Shown piece by piece: positions 12,840-24,985 of a stretch of 48,428 bases of DNA. The translations under genes were made by a program, and so were the position numbers. Each line of letters opens with the position of its first letter. The stretch's first letter is position 1. The DNA is from Polytrichum commune. Lineage: Eukaryota > Streptophyta > Polytrichopsida > Polytrichales > Polytrichaceae. The stretch spans positions 48,858,001 through 48,906,428 of the forward strand of contig OX485804.1 in assembly GCA_950295325.1 (NCBI GenBank). The letters run 5' to 3'. A model generated the notes under the pieces. It was not told the origin of the DNA and did not search any database. It saw nothing but the letters and a program-made list of their open reading frames with translations.

Positions 12840-14330
12840 AACGGTTATAACCGTTTATAATAGATATCATCTACCTATGTCGAAGATAGGTAGTTATCTA
12901 GGAAAGTGGAGTTAACAACCATTTTAAATATAGATTTTGGGTTAGGAAGAAAAAACTATATAAAGGGAACATTTTTAGGAGACTACACCTCATTTTCAAT
13001 ACGATGAAGCTATCTTAAATTTGAGTGTCAAAAACACTTGAGTTCCTTTTGTATCTCTCCTCTCGGAGTACTTTTGCAATATACTATCTTTTCCACATAT
13101 ATGTGTGATCTATCTCTCTCTCTCAATTGGACTTATAAATTGTTAAGCGGTACTTGGAACTTAAGTGATTAAGCAACCGAGAGAAGAGTAGACTCTTTTG
13201 AGCAAGAACTCAAAAGATTAGTGTGTGAGGTTGAGAACAAAGCGCTCAAGGATATTCGGACAATCAATGGAACTTTGAGAGATGTTGTTATGATGAAGCA
13301 AACGTCAATTCATACAACGTGAATGAAGGAAACAAGATTGTCTCTTAAAAGTGGAAGTTATCATTGAACTCCTCAAAAGGGAATTTTCCAAATATAAAGT
13401 GATAGAGTGATTAAGATTGAATTGATAAGACTTGCATGCATATTTCAATTAAATTGAGAGTAAGACTTCTTAAATATTACTAAGAAAGAGATACAATTAA
13501 TTGAGAGAAACTTCTCAATATAAACTACCTATATATATTATGTGACTTATGGATGATAGTTGAACTTACTCATATTCAATTCTTTAAGTAAATTGTAAGG
13601 ATAGTAACAAAGATTTTATTGATAGTAACAAAGATTGATTGATTAACTACTCACAACAATTGTTATTGAAACTTCTTACCTTTAAGATTCTTGTGAGTTG
13701 TTGGATGTCATTACAAGTGAACGATTAACTATCAAAGAGAAGAGTTCTCTCTCTTAAGCAAAACTCAAGAGAGTTATAATTACTCTTGTCATCAAGAAAC
13801 ACTTTGAAGTAAAAACGTGACATTGCAAAACAATCAATGGTGTTTTGGATATAAGGTTATAACCACTATATGTTACACATATTAAAGTTACAATACTATA
13901 AGTAGTAACACTTGAGCTTAAAAACGAAGATTCAATAACACAATATCTTTCTTATTATTATAAGTTATGGAGCAATATTATAAAGTATGTGATTGACGTT
14001 TATGAACTACGAACTTAACTCCTTGAAGACTTATATAACCTATTGAAAATTATATTGTTATCAACGATATTATTATACCTTTTGAAACCTTCTCTAATCT
14101 AATTGTTCTTATTATCAATGATGCCTTACATTGAGAGTGAGAATATATGATAATGAGAATGTGTTCACTCCAATAATTATATTCATATCACAAGGAGAAG
14201 ATAGAGATTACTAATTCGAGACCGAGCATATTAATGAGACACGGTAGTTCTCAAGCGAATATAAATTTACATGATGTCTCATCGTGAGTCTTCTTAGCTA
14301 ATTACAAAGGAACGACCCACGGCGTCCATC
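12840..14330. other. Non-coding interior of the CACTA element, possible nested element
   Basis: No coding frame. A TATA-like string (CTATATAAAGGG) lies at about 12956. Two diverged copies of a segment occur at about 13180-13280 and 13730-13850 (shared GAGAAGAGT, GCAA.AACTCAA, ACAATCAATGG). This pattern could be the remains of a non-coding retroelement that landed within the CACTA element, but no PBS, LTR pair or target duplication was identified. Confidence 0.3.
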
Positions 14331-15057
14331 AACACTTCCATTCTCACACTCACAACTACATTTTCACTCCTACCCACATACACATTCTTACTCACATTCT
14401 TACACTAACACACACATTGTCACATACTCTCATTCACACTCTCACACTCTCATACTCACACACATACATTGTCATTCACACTCTCAAACACATTCTCATT
14501 CATACTTTCACATACTCCCTCACACTCACACACACTCACACACACTAACGGGTCATTTTTTGTGAGTATTCTGTCTAAAACCCTGAAACACATGACAATT
14601 GGACTTAACATTCTCTCCATGTGGACCACTTCACTACCCACAGTCATGTACGTTCTACTGGACGTTCCCAAACACGTTTACAAGAGCGTTCCCAACTGAA
14701 TTGTTGTCCCACTTCACTACTATGACTCCGCAAAGTTAATTCGGACATCAAATGAGCCCATGTGGATTTCTATAATTCCTCCAATCACTGTTTATAGTAG
14801 TAAAAGACATGTAGTGAAGTAGGTGTTGGAATAAAAGACGTGTTTTGTAGTAGTGGCCCAACTTTTAAAAAATAAAAATTGCCCTTGCATTCTTGAAGGC
14901 CACTTGACTACAAATCCCATATTGAGTGCATATCACCTTCAAGGTCTAAAATCCAATATATATGTGCACTTCCAATTAGTAAATAAGCAATTGATAGGGA
15001 TTTCATTTTGGAAGTGAAACCATCAATGAAGCACATAATTAACTTGGAGGTCAAAAC

Positions 15058-15896
15058 ATTACAAAATCCTCATTAACGTTGAAGTTATAATCTTGTGACT
15101 TACCATTTAAAATGATCTTTGCCATTATAATGATAAATTAGTATAAGTATTCATAACATAACCAAAATGAAACAATGAAGATAGAATATAAAATATACAA
15201 CAAAAAATTTATATAAAATTCAAATTTATTTTTTAGGTAATATAATGAGGTATAAATAAATGATATGTTATTTGGAATTAGACTTGTGGGACAACATTAT
15301 GGATGGGGTATACTCAAAAAATCATAAGTTTCTGACTATAGCCTATTTGAATTATTGTAATATTTTATCCTCATCACATATTGTATTATCTTTAAAATCA
15401 CATGGTGTATATTAATTATTTTAAAATTAAAATTAAAATTATTATCATTGAATTTATTTTTTGAGTTCACCAATTTGCCATAAGGTGATATATATTTTTG
15501 ACATATTACAAATGTTTGAGCAATCACATCCGTACAAAATAAGTGAATTATAAACCAAAAAATGTCTATGACAACACATCATAATTATATGTTGCAACGT
15601 TGATATCTTGCGATATTTATCAAAATAACCATGTGGAATTCAAAGCCACATCATGGCCTTGGAAAAAATTCATGGGAGGTTAGAAAATAAGCTTAGAGCA
15701 TCCAAGGCCACATCATTGCCCCTTGCCAACTAATTGTATTTACAAAATAGCTAGTAGTTCACAATAGCTATGAGGGAGGAAATAGGTCTTACATGCCAAC
15801 TCGGATGCCAACTTACATGCTTCTTGATGGATTCATCCGATTTTTGTTACCGGATGACTTTACTTGAGTGCCACGAATCCCTGGCCCAATATAAGC
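15058..15896 (-). mobile_element. hAT-type 3' end, left inverted arm
   Basis: This roughly 0.84-kb block is the reverse complement of 21018-21864 with small differences and indels. Its inner boundary (15876-15893) reads GAGTGCCACGAATCCCTG, the reverse complement of CAGGGATTCGTGGCACTC, which looks like a hAT terminal repeat (hAT ends commonly start CAGGG). The matching arm at 21 kb continues directly into a hAT transposase coding fragment, so this block is best read as the non-coding 3' terminal part of a deleted copy of the same family. Confidence 0.75.
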
Positions 15897-16333
15897 TTAT
15901 TATAACTACACATTAACACATAAGGTGTTGGTGGGTATTCTCCAAGAAGACTTAGGGGGAAACCTAAATTCTTCGGTCCATGTAATCTCCACCTGGAGTA
16001 GACAATTGGAGTGGCCCACACTCATCATTTCCATATTGATTTTCCACCTACACTAATAAGACTATTTCGTGTATCATTTTATCGTTTTAATTTTTGTGGA
16101 AGAAAGTGAAAGCCTTCTTCCATTACATTCTCATAAAGTGGGTCTTCTGTATGCAAAGTTTCATATAAATAAAAGAAAAAATTAATCCTAAACAAGCTTC
16201 AGATTATCCGAAAACAAAAGTGAATAGTGTTCTTAAGGTTCTAACTAGTCAATATTTTACTTTTTTCTAATAGTCAATTTACTTTTGCCAATATTCATTT
16301 TACTTTTTTTCCAATACTTTACTTTTGAATGTT

Positions 16334-16370
16334 GGAATATATATATATATTTATTTATTTATTTATAAAT
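16334..16370 (+). promoter_or_regulatory. Candidate TATA region upstream of the ferric reductase locus
   Basis: A long TATATATATATATTTATTTA-type tract about 140 bp before the first in-frame ATG (16505). A short upstream frame starts at ATG 16479 and ends with a TGA (16506-16508) that overlaps the main ATG. The tract is also simple AT repeat, so the promoter call is weak. Confidence 0.25.
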
Positions 16371-16504
16371 GTGTGTATGTATTTTCAAATGTCCTATTAA
16401 ATTTCCAAGCTCATGCTATCGTTTCACAAAACACTCAAGGTGAAAATATATAGAAAACGAAGAGATCAGTGAGCCAATATGGCAGTTGCAATAAATTCAA
16501 CATC

Positions 16505-19305
16505 ATGAGAAGGATGATGAAACTTATGATTTTCACTTTGATGTTCATAATATCCATGTATTTGATAATCTGGTGGTTCTTCACTCCCACAATACTTGGT
16601 TGGACAATCGAAACGCTTGTAACACAACACACACAAAAATTCGGCGACATGGTTGGAGTTGACATGTTATACACGTGCCCTATTATAATTCTCGCACTTG
16701 GGACATTGCATTTACATCTCATGAAGAAATCTCTGCCTTCACTGAAAGCCAAGAAAAGCAGCAGTGATAAATTTTTCGCTCGAGCTTCTCGCATGTGGAG
16801 AATGTTGTGGACACGGCCGATGTTTATCAACCACGTGTTTGGGGTGATGGCTGTAGTTGATCTCGTCGCAATTATAACCACACTGGTTTTGGTTTTTTGG
16901 CTTTTCTATGCTTGGTACATGCCCCAAGCGAAAGCCATTGACGCGGTTTCTAATACCACCGGAGTGGACAAAGTAGTGGCAAAGACAACACAAGCAGGAA
17001 TGATGTTGGGCCGGGTCTCGGCCGTGCTCATGTCGCTCCTTCTGCTCCCGGTGACAAGAAACTCGCCGATTCTACGCATGCTTGGCCTCCCATTCGAGCA
17101 CGCTGTGAAATACCACAAGTGAGTGGGCTACCTCCTAGTCGCGGTCATTTTAGCGCACGGAGGCACGTTCATTGGAGTGTACGCGAAAACACACACATGG
17201 TACCGGTTGATCTCATTCACCACGCCGCCAAACGGATCATCAGGAGTGGTTGTGGTTCCCGGACTCATCGCCTTACTCATCGCCATCTACATGGTGGCCA
17301 CATCGCTGCCGACGATCCGGCGCCGTCATTTCAACTTTTTTTACTACTCTCACCAACTCTACATTGTGTTTTTCGTCGGCTTTGTGTACCATGTTGGGGT
17401 GAGAACGGTTGGATATACAATGGGCCCCATTTTCCTCTTCTTCCTCGACCGGTTTCATGCGGTTCTGGCAATCAAGGCAATTGATACAAGTGTCCAGGGT
17501 ACGCGTGTCTTTCGACGGAATAATCGAGCTCAAGGTTCCGAGGTCCTCGACATTAATGTACGACACCCTGAGCTTCATGTTCTTGAAGGTATCCAACGTC
17601 TCCCATCTTGAATGGCACCCAATTAGCATGGCGTCGAGCGCTCGAGATTGTGCAGGCGAAATGACCATTCACATCAAGAAAGTCACAGGCACATCCTCCG
17701 CGAAAAACTCGTGGACATCCCGTGTTGCTACACACGTCATGGAGATCGCGAATACGGCTGCTGAGAAAAAATGCCCGTTCTCCATGCCGATCGCCGTGGA
17801 GGGTCCGTACAGTGACGAATCCGAGTACTATCTTAACTACAAGACGTTGGTGCCTGTCGCGGGCGACATCGGAATCACGCCGTCCATGGCCATCATCACG
17901 GGTAGATCACTCTAAGGCATTTTTGTGGACCACGTGCGGCTGAGGGTTTTTGTTTTGGGGCTATTTACCTTCAAGGGTTGAATTAAAGCCTCCCTATAAT
18001 TACTTAAATTTCAAAAATGGCCCATTTGTTTGCACCCTTTCATTACTTATATTGTCCAAGTCACTGCAATTTTTTGTACTCTATATTCTTTTTAAGTAAT
18101 AAAAGCGTGGGGAAGACGACCCCAACGACGGCGCGTTCCCTTTTCATTCATTTTTGGACAGACGGAAATTCCAATTATCATCCATCCCCGTGAGTCCTAA
18201 ACCCATTTACATACCATACTAAACATACCTTCTAGGATCCTTATCTTCAGCCCCTATGTTAATTTTACAAAAAAATAATGGCCCACGTTTTATGTCCATC
18301 TAACTTACTTATAATGGGATTGTCTACATTTAATGGCCCCTTAATTATTTGGAATTCCCTTGTAATTTTTATTTCAAATGATTTTAATCCTCTCTATATT
18401 ATGCCGCACGTCGTTTTTAATATTGCACTAAGTGATCTACCCGTGGCCATCATCCAAGACATTCTACACCGATATCGCATCACAACTCACGAAGAAAGAG
18501 TCCACCTACCGAAGAACATCGTGCTGATATGGTCGGTTCGGTCCGAAACCGAGCTCGACATCCTCCGTCAAGTTTCACCGAGTTTGATTTTTAGGGACTA
18601 CGAATCAGGTGCATGTCGAATCTATGTGAAGGCGTATGTGACACGGTTCCAAACCAACAAAGCTTATGTGGACGACAACGTTGACAACAACCTCGGAGGG
18701 GCGATTCATGTGATTCCCGCACCCGGTCCCGATGACAATCTCACCAACACGAGTCGCGTTCGCTCGGTCACAGGAACGGGAGACAACTTGTGGATGTTCT
18801 GGATGATTTTGATCACAAGTTGTGCGACGGTTGCAACGTTTCAGGGCATAAATCTGGTGCCTCAAAACATTCCGAACTTTCAATGGATCCAAGGCAGCCT
18901 CTTGTTCATGAGCATGTTTGTGGGCATCGTGGTCACCGGGAGCGCCGTGCTTTTGTGTTGGACTGTCCATTTAAAAAACAAGGAGAGAAAACTGATGGAA
19001 AATCATGCACATGCGGCGCGGGTTGTGGGCTCATATGAAAATGAGCTTTCTAGTGTTGATGACATGGAGTGGGCTCATCCAACTTTGTATGATATGGCCG
19101 AGGGTTACATGTTTTCGCGCCCCGATTTTTCAAGGGAGTTTGATCAAGTTGTAAAGGATTTTGGACACGAAGATGTCGGTGTTCTAGTTTCCAGCCCGGA
19201 GGGCCTTCAACATGTTGTGGCGAAGGAATGTCAAAGGCGGTCGGGTTGCAAGCCACTTTGAAAGCCGAAATCTTTAATTATCATTCGGTTAGTTTCTCTC
19301 TATAG
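16505..19305 (+). pseudogene. Ferric-chelate reductase (FRO-type), disrupted by one stop and two frameshifts
   Basis: FRO proteins are membrane flavocytochromes that pass electrons from NADPH through FAD and two hemes to Fe(III) or Cu(II). Two exons are visible: 16505-17901 and 18459-19305. The GT-AG intron (17902-18458) joins in phase to give a Thr-Asp junction. About 747 codons is a normal FRO length. The four heme histidines are present with the right spacing (codons 204/218 and 283/296), as are an FAD-type HPIS motif (17616-17627) and the NADPH region HLPKNIVLIWSV. Lesions: (1) codon 206 is TGA (17120-17122) where the family has Trp in KYHxWLGYLL; (2) one extra base at 17453-17456 shifts the frame between LDRF and MRFWQSRQ; (3) a one-base loss near 19241-19246 shifts the family-like C-terminus (ending FNYHSVSFSL, TAG at 19303-19305) out of frame; (4) the NADPH glycine motif reads AGDIGITPS instead of AGGIGITPF. 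The frame starts at ATG 16505; GTG 16469 is not a plausible start. An unspliced read would give only a 205-aa N-terminal piece. Most likely a pseudogene; assembly error is the alternative for the indels. Confidence 0.88.
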
Positions 19306-21017
19306 GAAACCAGCATGCGCCTTTGCAAGTCAAAGTGCTATTGTTATGGCTTTTGTAATATGGGATGTGAAAATATGCATCCCACATGCATATTTCCTAA
19401 GCCAAATTCTCAATACATGCCCTTTTGTATTATTTACACATTCTACACATGAGAAATTTTGTCATGGTAGACAACTAGTTTGTGTTGAGGTTTATTAGTC
19501 GTGCAACCGATGATGCTAATGCACTTGATTATAGGGGAAAGCTAGATAAGCAGGTAATTCACCACAACTTCAAGGTCGATGTATAAAGAATGCTCTAAAT
19601 GGAAGGAAAAAACCCACAAAGTTCGCTTCGTTAGGCAATAAGCCAGGTAAAAGTCTTGTGTTCAATGATGTAATTGAAGTGTTGTTCATGTCTCCACAAT
19701 CACATATGTGATGTTTGACATGTGAAGCAATTGTAGCTAGAGCATAGAATTACAAACTTCAATAAAATTGAATACAATATATGGAGTAAACATTACACAA
19801 GAAAGGATGAAGAAAGTTATGTGTTATAAATATGCTCATTAATCATGTCTTTGAATAAGTCGGTGAACTCCAATGTGTAGTCAAATTTTTTGGGTTTCAA
19901 AAGTAAGTAATTCAGTGGTTGCACACCAAATTTATGCTTATTCTTTATTTTGAAGAAATGTAGCTCGTTTCGTATTCTATAATATTGACCAAAAGTTGAT
20001 ACACATGTTGGCATCTCTTAATATCACAAAACATTTTGAGCGAAAATCATCTTATTTGCATCCCCATCCATCTGTCCAAAAATTCCCCTACATTACTAAA
20101 AACTAGGATTTAAGTATATTTGGATTTGTACATGAGTTTTGGACGATTCTAACCGCCAACATGATGTACACTAGGTCACAAAACTACACAAACGTGATGG
20201 TTGGCGCTCAACACGGAATACAAATATTTGAAATTGTCACAGTTGTTGTGTTGGGTGCAAACATGGTAAAGTGGACGAAAAAAATGCTCCAGTAGACTAA
20301 ACCCATAACTTTTTTGGTCAAAGGCCTAAAAGTAGTAGCAAAGCATTGTTTAAATTGGATTTCTTTTCATGATGACCTTTGTTGTTGTGTTGAATATTCA
20401 AATGTAGAAAATCAAGTTGAGATCTTCAATACTTATCATTAAACTCAAAAGCACATGATTGAGTCTTGCTTTGGACATAGATTTCATGACCTTAACTATT
20501 TTGAAGTTGGAGTTTTCTTTCATGTTCCTTGAATTCATTATCTACTTGAGGGCATCATCACAAAACTTTGTGGAAAACCATCAATTTAATGTAATGTTAT
20601 TGTGCTTTAAACAAATTTTAGACAACCATTTGTTCAATATCACCTACTTGCACACCACTTGTACCGTCTTTTAAAACATGTAGACTTTCCTTGGAATTTT
20701 TTTTTCATCATAATTTGCTTGGTTTTGTAGATCAATACGTTTTAAAAATGTCTAATGATTTTTTTCTTCAAAAAATACAAAGTTAATGTATAGTTTTGAA
20801 TCACTTTCACTGAACACTAGGCAAGGATCAGGAGTTGTCCACTTTAACGTGCTTGCACCTATACACTAATTGCGAAGCACCCAAACTAGATGCCTAAAGA
20901 TCTCAAAGGGTTAAGTCTACTAATCGCCAAAAATAATAAGACAATTTGTCAATGTTAGAACTTTTTTATGCGAAAACATATTTACATTATGACATTTAGC
21001 GTAGTGTATTGGGATGC
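19306..21017. other. Downstream repeat DNA, nothing coding recognised
   Basis: No gene was recognised. About 20150-20930 belongs to a dispersed repeat with an inverted relative at about 32640-33260, and a part near 20150-20240 is also similar to 24420-24510. Confidence 0.5.
20150..20930. repeat. Dispersed repeat, inverted relative at 32640-33260
   Basis: Several blocks (for example TTTTGGTCAAAGGCCTAAAA, AGTAGTAGCAAAGC, and the stretch around GATTCAAAACTATATATTAA in the partner) occur in inverted order at about 32640-33260. Similarity is moderate with many substitutions, indicating old copies. Neither copy has a long open frame or recognisable transposon ends. Confidence 0.65.
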
Positions 21018-21864
21018 CGGGCCAGGGATTTGTGGCACTCAAGTAAAGTCATCCGGTAACAAAAATCGGATGAGTCCATCAAGAAACATGTAAGTTGGCA
21101 TCCGAGTTGGCATGTAAGACCTATTTCCTCCCTCGTAGCTATTGTGAGCTACTAGCTATTTTGTAAATACAATTAGTTGGCAAGGGGCAATGATGTGGCC
21201 TTGGATGCTCTAAGCTTATTTTCTAACCTCCCATGAATTTTTTCCAAGGCCATGATGTGGCTTTGAATTCCACATGCTTATTTTGATAAATATCGCAAGA
21301 TATCAACGTTGCAACATATAATTATGATGTGTTGTCATAGACATTTTTTGGTTCATAATTCACCTATTTTGTACGGATGTGATTGCTCAAACATTTGTAA
21401 TATGTCAAAAATATATATCACCTTATGGTAAATTGGTGAACTCAAAAAAAATTTCAATAATAATACTAACAAATTAGTATTATTATGAAAATTAATTTTA
21501 AAATAATTAATACACACCATGTGATTTTAAAAATAATACAATATGTGATGAGGATAAAATATTACAATAATTTAGATAGGCTATAGTCAAAAACTTATGA
21601 TTTTCTGAGTATACCCCATCCATAATGTTGTCCCACAAGTCTAATTCCAAATAACATATCATTTATTTATACCTCGTTATATTACCTAAAAAATAAAATT
21701 GAATTTTATATAATATTTTTTGTTGTATATTTTATATTCTATCTTCATTGTTTCATTTTGGTTATGTTATGAATACTTATACTAATCTATCATTATAATG
21801 GCAAAGATCATTTTAAATGGTAAGTCACAAAATTATAACTTCAATGTTAATGAGGATTTTGTAC
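21018..21864 (+). mobile_element. hAT-type 3' end, right inverted arm
   Basis: Starts GGGCCAGGGATTTGTGGCAC (a CAGGG-type end at 21023) and is the reverse complement of 15058-15896 over its whole length. It passes directly into the minus-strand hAT transposase fragment at 21865-22250, so it is the 3' non-coding and terminal part of that element. The opposite end of the element was not found. The two arms face each other across the ferric reductase locus, about 5.1 kb apart. Confidence 0.75.
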
Positions 21865-22250
21865 TTCCCATATCATGAACACACTTGAGCATGGGAATAA
21901 GGTAGGCAAGGCCCAACATTACCTCCAAGTCTTGCAAGGTAGACATTGCCTTTGCCAAGGCATGGTAGTAGCCGGTCTCCACATCTAGCTTTGCCACCAA
22001 TGAGTGGTACTTAGAGGACACACATTTGGCATGCAACAACATGTTGATCCACTTGTTTCACACATTGCAAAGGATCTTCTACATTTTTTGTCTCCAAAGT
22101 GTGGGCCAACTTGGTGAATTCCAACTGCCTTTTGGCGGAGCCATTAAAGAAAGAGTACAAAGATTGGAGAAACTCCTTATTCCTAGTATCCATGGGGAAG
22201 ATGGACAAAGTAACAATGGTCAAGTTCACTCAATGTGCACAACAGTGAAT
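21865..22250 (-). pseudogene. hAT transposase fragment (ZNF862/C17orf113-like), frameshifted
   Basis: On the minus strand, one frame (22229 downward) reads FLQSLYSFFNGSAKRQLEFT, KLAHTLETKN, CVKQ. After a one-base shift a second frame reads WINMLLHAKCVSSKYHSLVA, KLDVETG, LEVMLGLAYLIPMLKCVHDM. Together these match the QSLYxYFxxSxKRxLEFTKLAExMETK...VKTRWISMLxPxKRVxxEYxxLVxKM...LxDLExLxGLxCLxPMLExVH pattern of ZNF862-like hAT proteins common in non-flowering plant genomes. The frameshift lies near 22055. Only about 125 residues of a much larger transposase remain. It adjoins the right inverted arm, which supplies the element's 3' end. Confidence 0.7.
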
Positions 22251-23667
22251 GCCCACCATGAATGGAGCGTAGTTCTTTCTTAGTTGTGTTTTAGCTGCCC
22301 AACATCTCAGGGAGCTGCTCACTTTGTGCACACTAGGAAACACATGCCATCAAAGTTTGTTATCCCTATATTATATTATATTAATAATTAAATAAATCTC
22401 AAAATATCCTCGAGTTAATCACTATTGACAAAATTTTCTTCTTCTGAAATTTACCATTTATCATTGTCTTTTGTAGTAATTAGTTTTGTTGAATTCTATG
22501 TCATTCTAGTTAGAAACGGTATGTGTTATACAAAAAAGAAGTCACCAAATTGGTTATTGTTTGTCACATGGAATAGATACCATGTACACCTACTAAAAAA
22601 TGTGATAAAAATATTGACCTATTTTGATGACGCATCTTAGAAGTATTACTTTTACTTTCACTTTTACTTTTACCGTACATGGTCTTGAACTTTGACAAAT
22701 GAAGTGGCCTTCCCGGGCCCAAAATTTAGGTGTGAAATGGGCAACATTTAGCCAAATAAACAAACACCGGCATCTACCTTAATATGTGTGAAAGGTGTAC
22801 CATTGACAAGAGATGGGGCAATGATTTTCGGACACACATGGGCCTTTTCATGCCCATTTGGCTTTACACTAATCCCTAGTGTGGACTACCAAAGGTGCCA
22901 CGTGGGCGTTAGTCGGGACCAATCCATGCGACTAGTTTCACATGCCACCAAAAACCTCGTCAACGATGACTTTATTAGCTTATGGTACATGGGGCTGAGA
23001 TGTGTCTTAAATGGTTACTTTCTCCAACTAGCCCCACTTATGCTAGGTTATGAAACATGAATTTAAGGTAGAAAAACCGAAAATGGTGAACGACCACTAC
23101 ACCGTTTATGGTATTTAGTGTCACATGCGTACTAGTGTCACTTATCCTATTTCAAGGCATACGCTAGGTTACATTGATGATTAACAATTTCATTATAAGT
23201 TTCACCTCCTGACACTTGGCGTTCGAGTGCGTTTACTAGTATCTTGGCATGAGCATGCTGAATAGTGTTATGAGGTGCATGGCTATGGGACACTATGGTC
23301 TACAAGTTGACTAAAGTGTATACAAATGACATTTGCCATTTAGTATGCTCAAGAATATCTTCCTCTTGCATAATAAAATATAAACACATGACATTTGCCA
23401 TGAGTGTGCTCAAAAATATCTTTCCCTTGCATATTAAATTGCAAGACTAGTATCTAACGTATCCTAACGTGTTACTCTAAATGTCTTAATGCATATATTT
23501 TTTCTTTATAGAAGTTACTTATGTTGACGAATGGAATCATATTGGCAATTAGCAGGCGTGACACTTTGAGACGTCTAGGCATCTAGTTTAGGCCTTCTGC
23601 AAATAGTGTACGTGACACTAAATATCATAAGCAATGTATTGGTGCACTAGATTAGGGGCTAACTGAT
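22251..23667. other. Repeat DNA without a recognised gene
   Basis: A plus-strand frame at 22788-23060 has no recognisable domain. About 22425-22700 is a direct relative of 33860-34140 (shared AGTTAGAAA.G.TATG, ATAGATACC, GATG.CGCATCTTAGAAGTATT-like blocks). A short (ACTTTT)n patch lies at about 22648-22672. Confidence 0.5.
22425..22700 (+). repeat. Dispersed repeat, direct relative at 33860-34140
   Basis: The two copies, about 11.4 kb apart in the same orientation, share ordered blocks including GTTAGAAA, AATAGATACC, GCATCTTAGAAGTATTA and GGTCTTGAACTT. Both contain a small open frame ending in a similar Asp-Ala-Ser tail. Many substitutions are spread over all codon positions as far as can be seen by eye, so coding function is not supported. 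Confidence 0.6.
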
Positions 23668-24010
23668 TCTTGTGTGGACCCAAAATGGCTAGTTGTAAAA
23701 GTGGTGGCCCGAAAAGGATGTAGTGATAGGTGGGATATAGTGATTGGCTGGATAGGTGATGATTTACACCACTTGTGATCACTTATGGGTGTCATTGAGT
23801 TAATTGTCTTTGTGTGAATTGGTATGCAAAGTAGGATATTTTGATGCTCAAATTAGGGAGACTCTAGTGTACAAATAGGGGGTTTGACTTACTTGCATGT
23901 TTGGGAAATGTAACTAATTATACGCAAGGAATAAAATTATGAAACAACTTGCATTCCTCATCATTTCCTCTACTCCATCTCTAAAAGACATTACATGAAT
24001 TGCAACATCC
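23668..24010 (+). repeat. Direct repeat pair, copy 1 (copy 2 at 28073-28450)
   Basis: Starts near GGACCCAAAATGGCTAGTTG and ends after AACTTGCATTCCTCATCATT. The same blocks occur in order in copy 2: ACCCAAAATGG, AAAAGTGGTGGCC, GTAGGATATT, AATGTAACTAATT and the CATTCCTCATCATTTCCTCT end. Similarity is about that of old LTRs, but no TG...CA ends, PBS or gag/pol sequence was identified between them. Confidence 0.65.
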
Positions 24011-24854
24011 TCTTCTTGGCCAAATCAACTTATTTCCAACATTTTATGTATATCTACCTTATCTAGCCACTTCCTCATAATTCTTGGAGTTCATATGAAT
24101 ATCTTGTTCATTATCAAAGTAAAATTTCTTGTGCTCATTGAGTGGTCATATAAGAATCATATTGTGCGGGTGTCAAGTGGATTTCCTATTCCCCATCTTT
24201 TATTGATCAAATCTATGTTTTCAAATTTGTGTTCCATTAGCGAAGCTATGGTATAGGTCAACCAAAAAACCATATTGAAAATTGAACCTCCCGTGATTTA
24301 GTTATGGTTATCAAAAGTGCACGTTTGTTGATTCGGTCCCCCCGACTACATCGACTATTGAACCTAGAACGATTACAACTAGCATTTAACTATGTTTTGA
24401 TTTATGTGTGATCTTTGGAAAAATTCCAACCGCCAACATGACGTACACTAGATTGCAAAACTACACAAATTCGGTGGTTGGCAAACGTGGAATACCAACA
24501 TTCAAAGTTGTGGTTGAAGTGTCGTTGCTTTTGTTGTTGTCGTTTGATATTTTTGTCCCCACAAGTCCACATTCCCTTATTATTTTTGGACAAGTGGTTT
24601 GTCCAAATATACTTAAATATCAATTTTATCATATTTTGGACACGCAGTCCAATCTCTTTCAAGCACATGTCTTTTTGGTACCTATTCTTAGAGCCACACC
24701 GAACCATTATACCACTCAAATGTAGGTGTGCAATTAAGAAAAGTTACCGAGCAAGGGTTGTCTACCTCAATGTACAGTACAACAAGTGTATGAATCTTGT
24801 TCGTGATTTTTTTGGGTGGTCGTTGTTTGGAACACAGAAGACACTTGACCACTT

Positions 24855-24985
24855 GGCTAGTTTTCTTTATTTGTCAAGTAGAGAAACGAGTTCACAACTG
24901 GGAATCGAACCGCCAACCACTCCGTTTGGTTTGGGTACCTCTCCACTATCATCATGTAGTTTAGGGTCATCCCAAACCATTTGTT
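24855..24985 (-). mobile_element. tRNA-related SINE-like repeat, copy 2
   Basis: Reverse-oriented relative of 2690-2835. On the minus strand it reads TGATAGTGGAGAGGTACCCA followed by a GGTTCGATTCCCA B box about 36 bases later, then GAACTCG and a CTACTTGAC motif. Sequence between the boxes differs from copy 1, so the copies are old. It is not a functional tRNA gene because the acceptor and anticodon stems do not pair. Confidence 0.5.

Noticed and set aside
16435-16993. Minus-strand frames opposite the ferric reductase exon
   Set aside because: They mirror the plus-strand coding sequence and have no family resemblance of their own.
17119-17484. Plus-strand frame opening at 17119 as a separate gene
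   Set aside because: It is an off-frame reading of the same reductase exon; the family-like residues lie in the frame interrupted by TGA at 17120.
18278-18458. Extension of the second ferric reductase exon upstream to 18278
   Set aside because: The 60 codons before 18459 are AT-rich, unlike FRO proteins. The AG at 18457-18458 joins in phase with the 17901 donor to give the expected sequence.
22788-23060. 90-codon plus-strand frame
   Set aside because: No domain or family pattern, no splice or start context, and it lies within repeat DNA.
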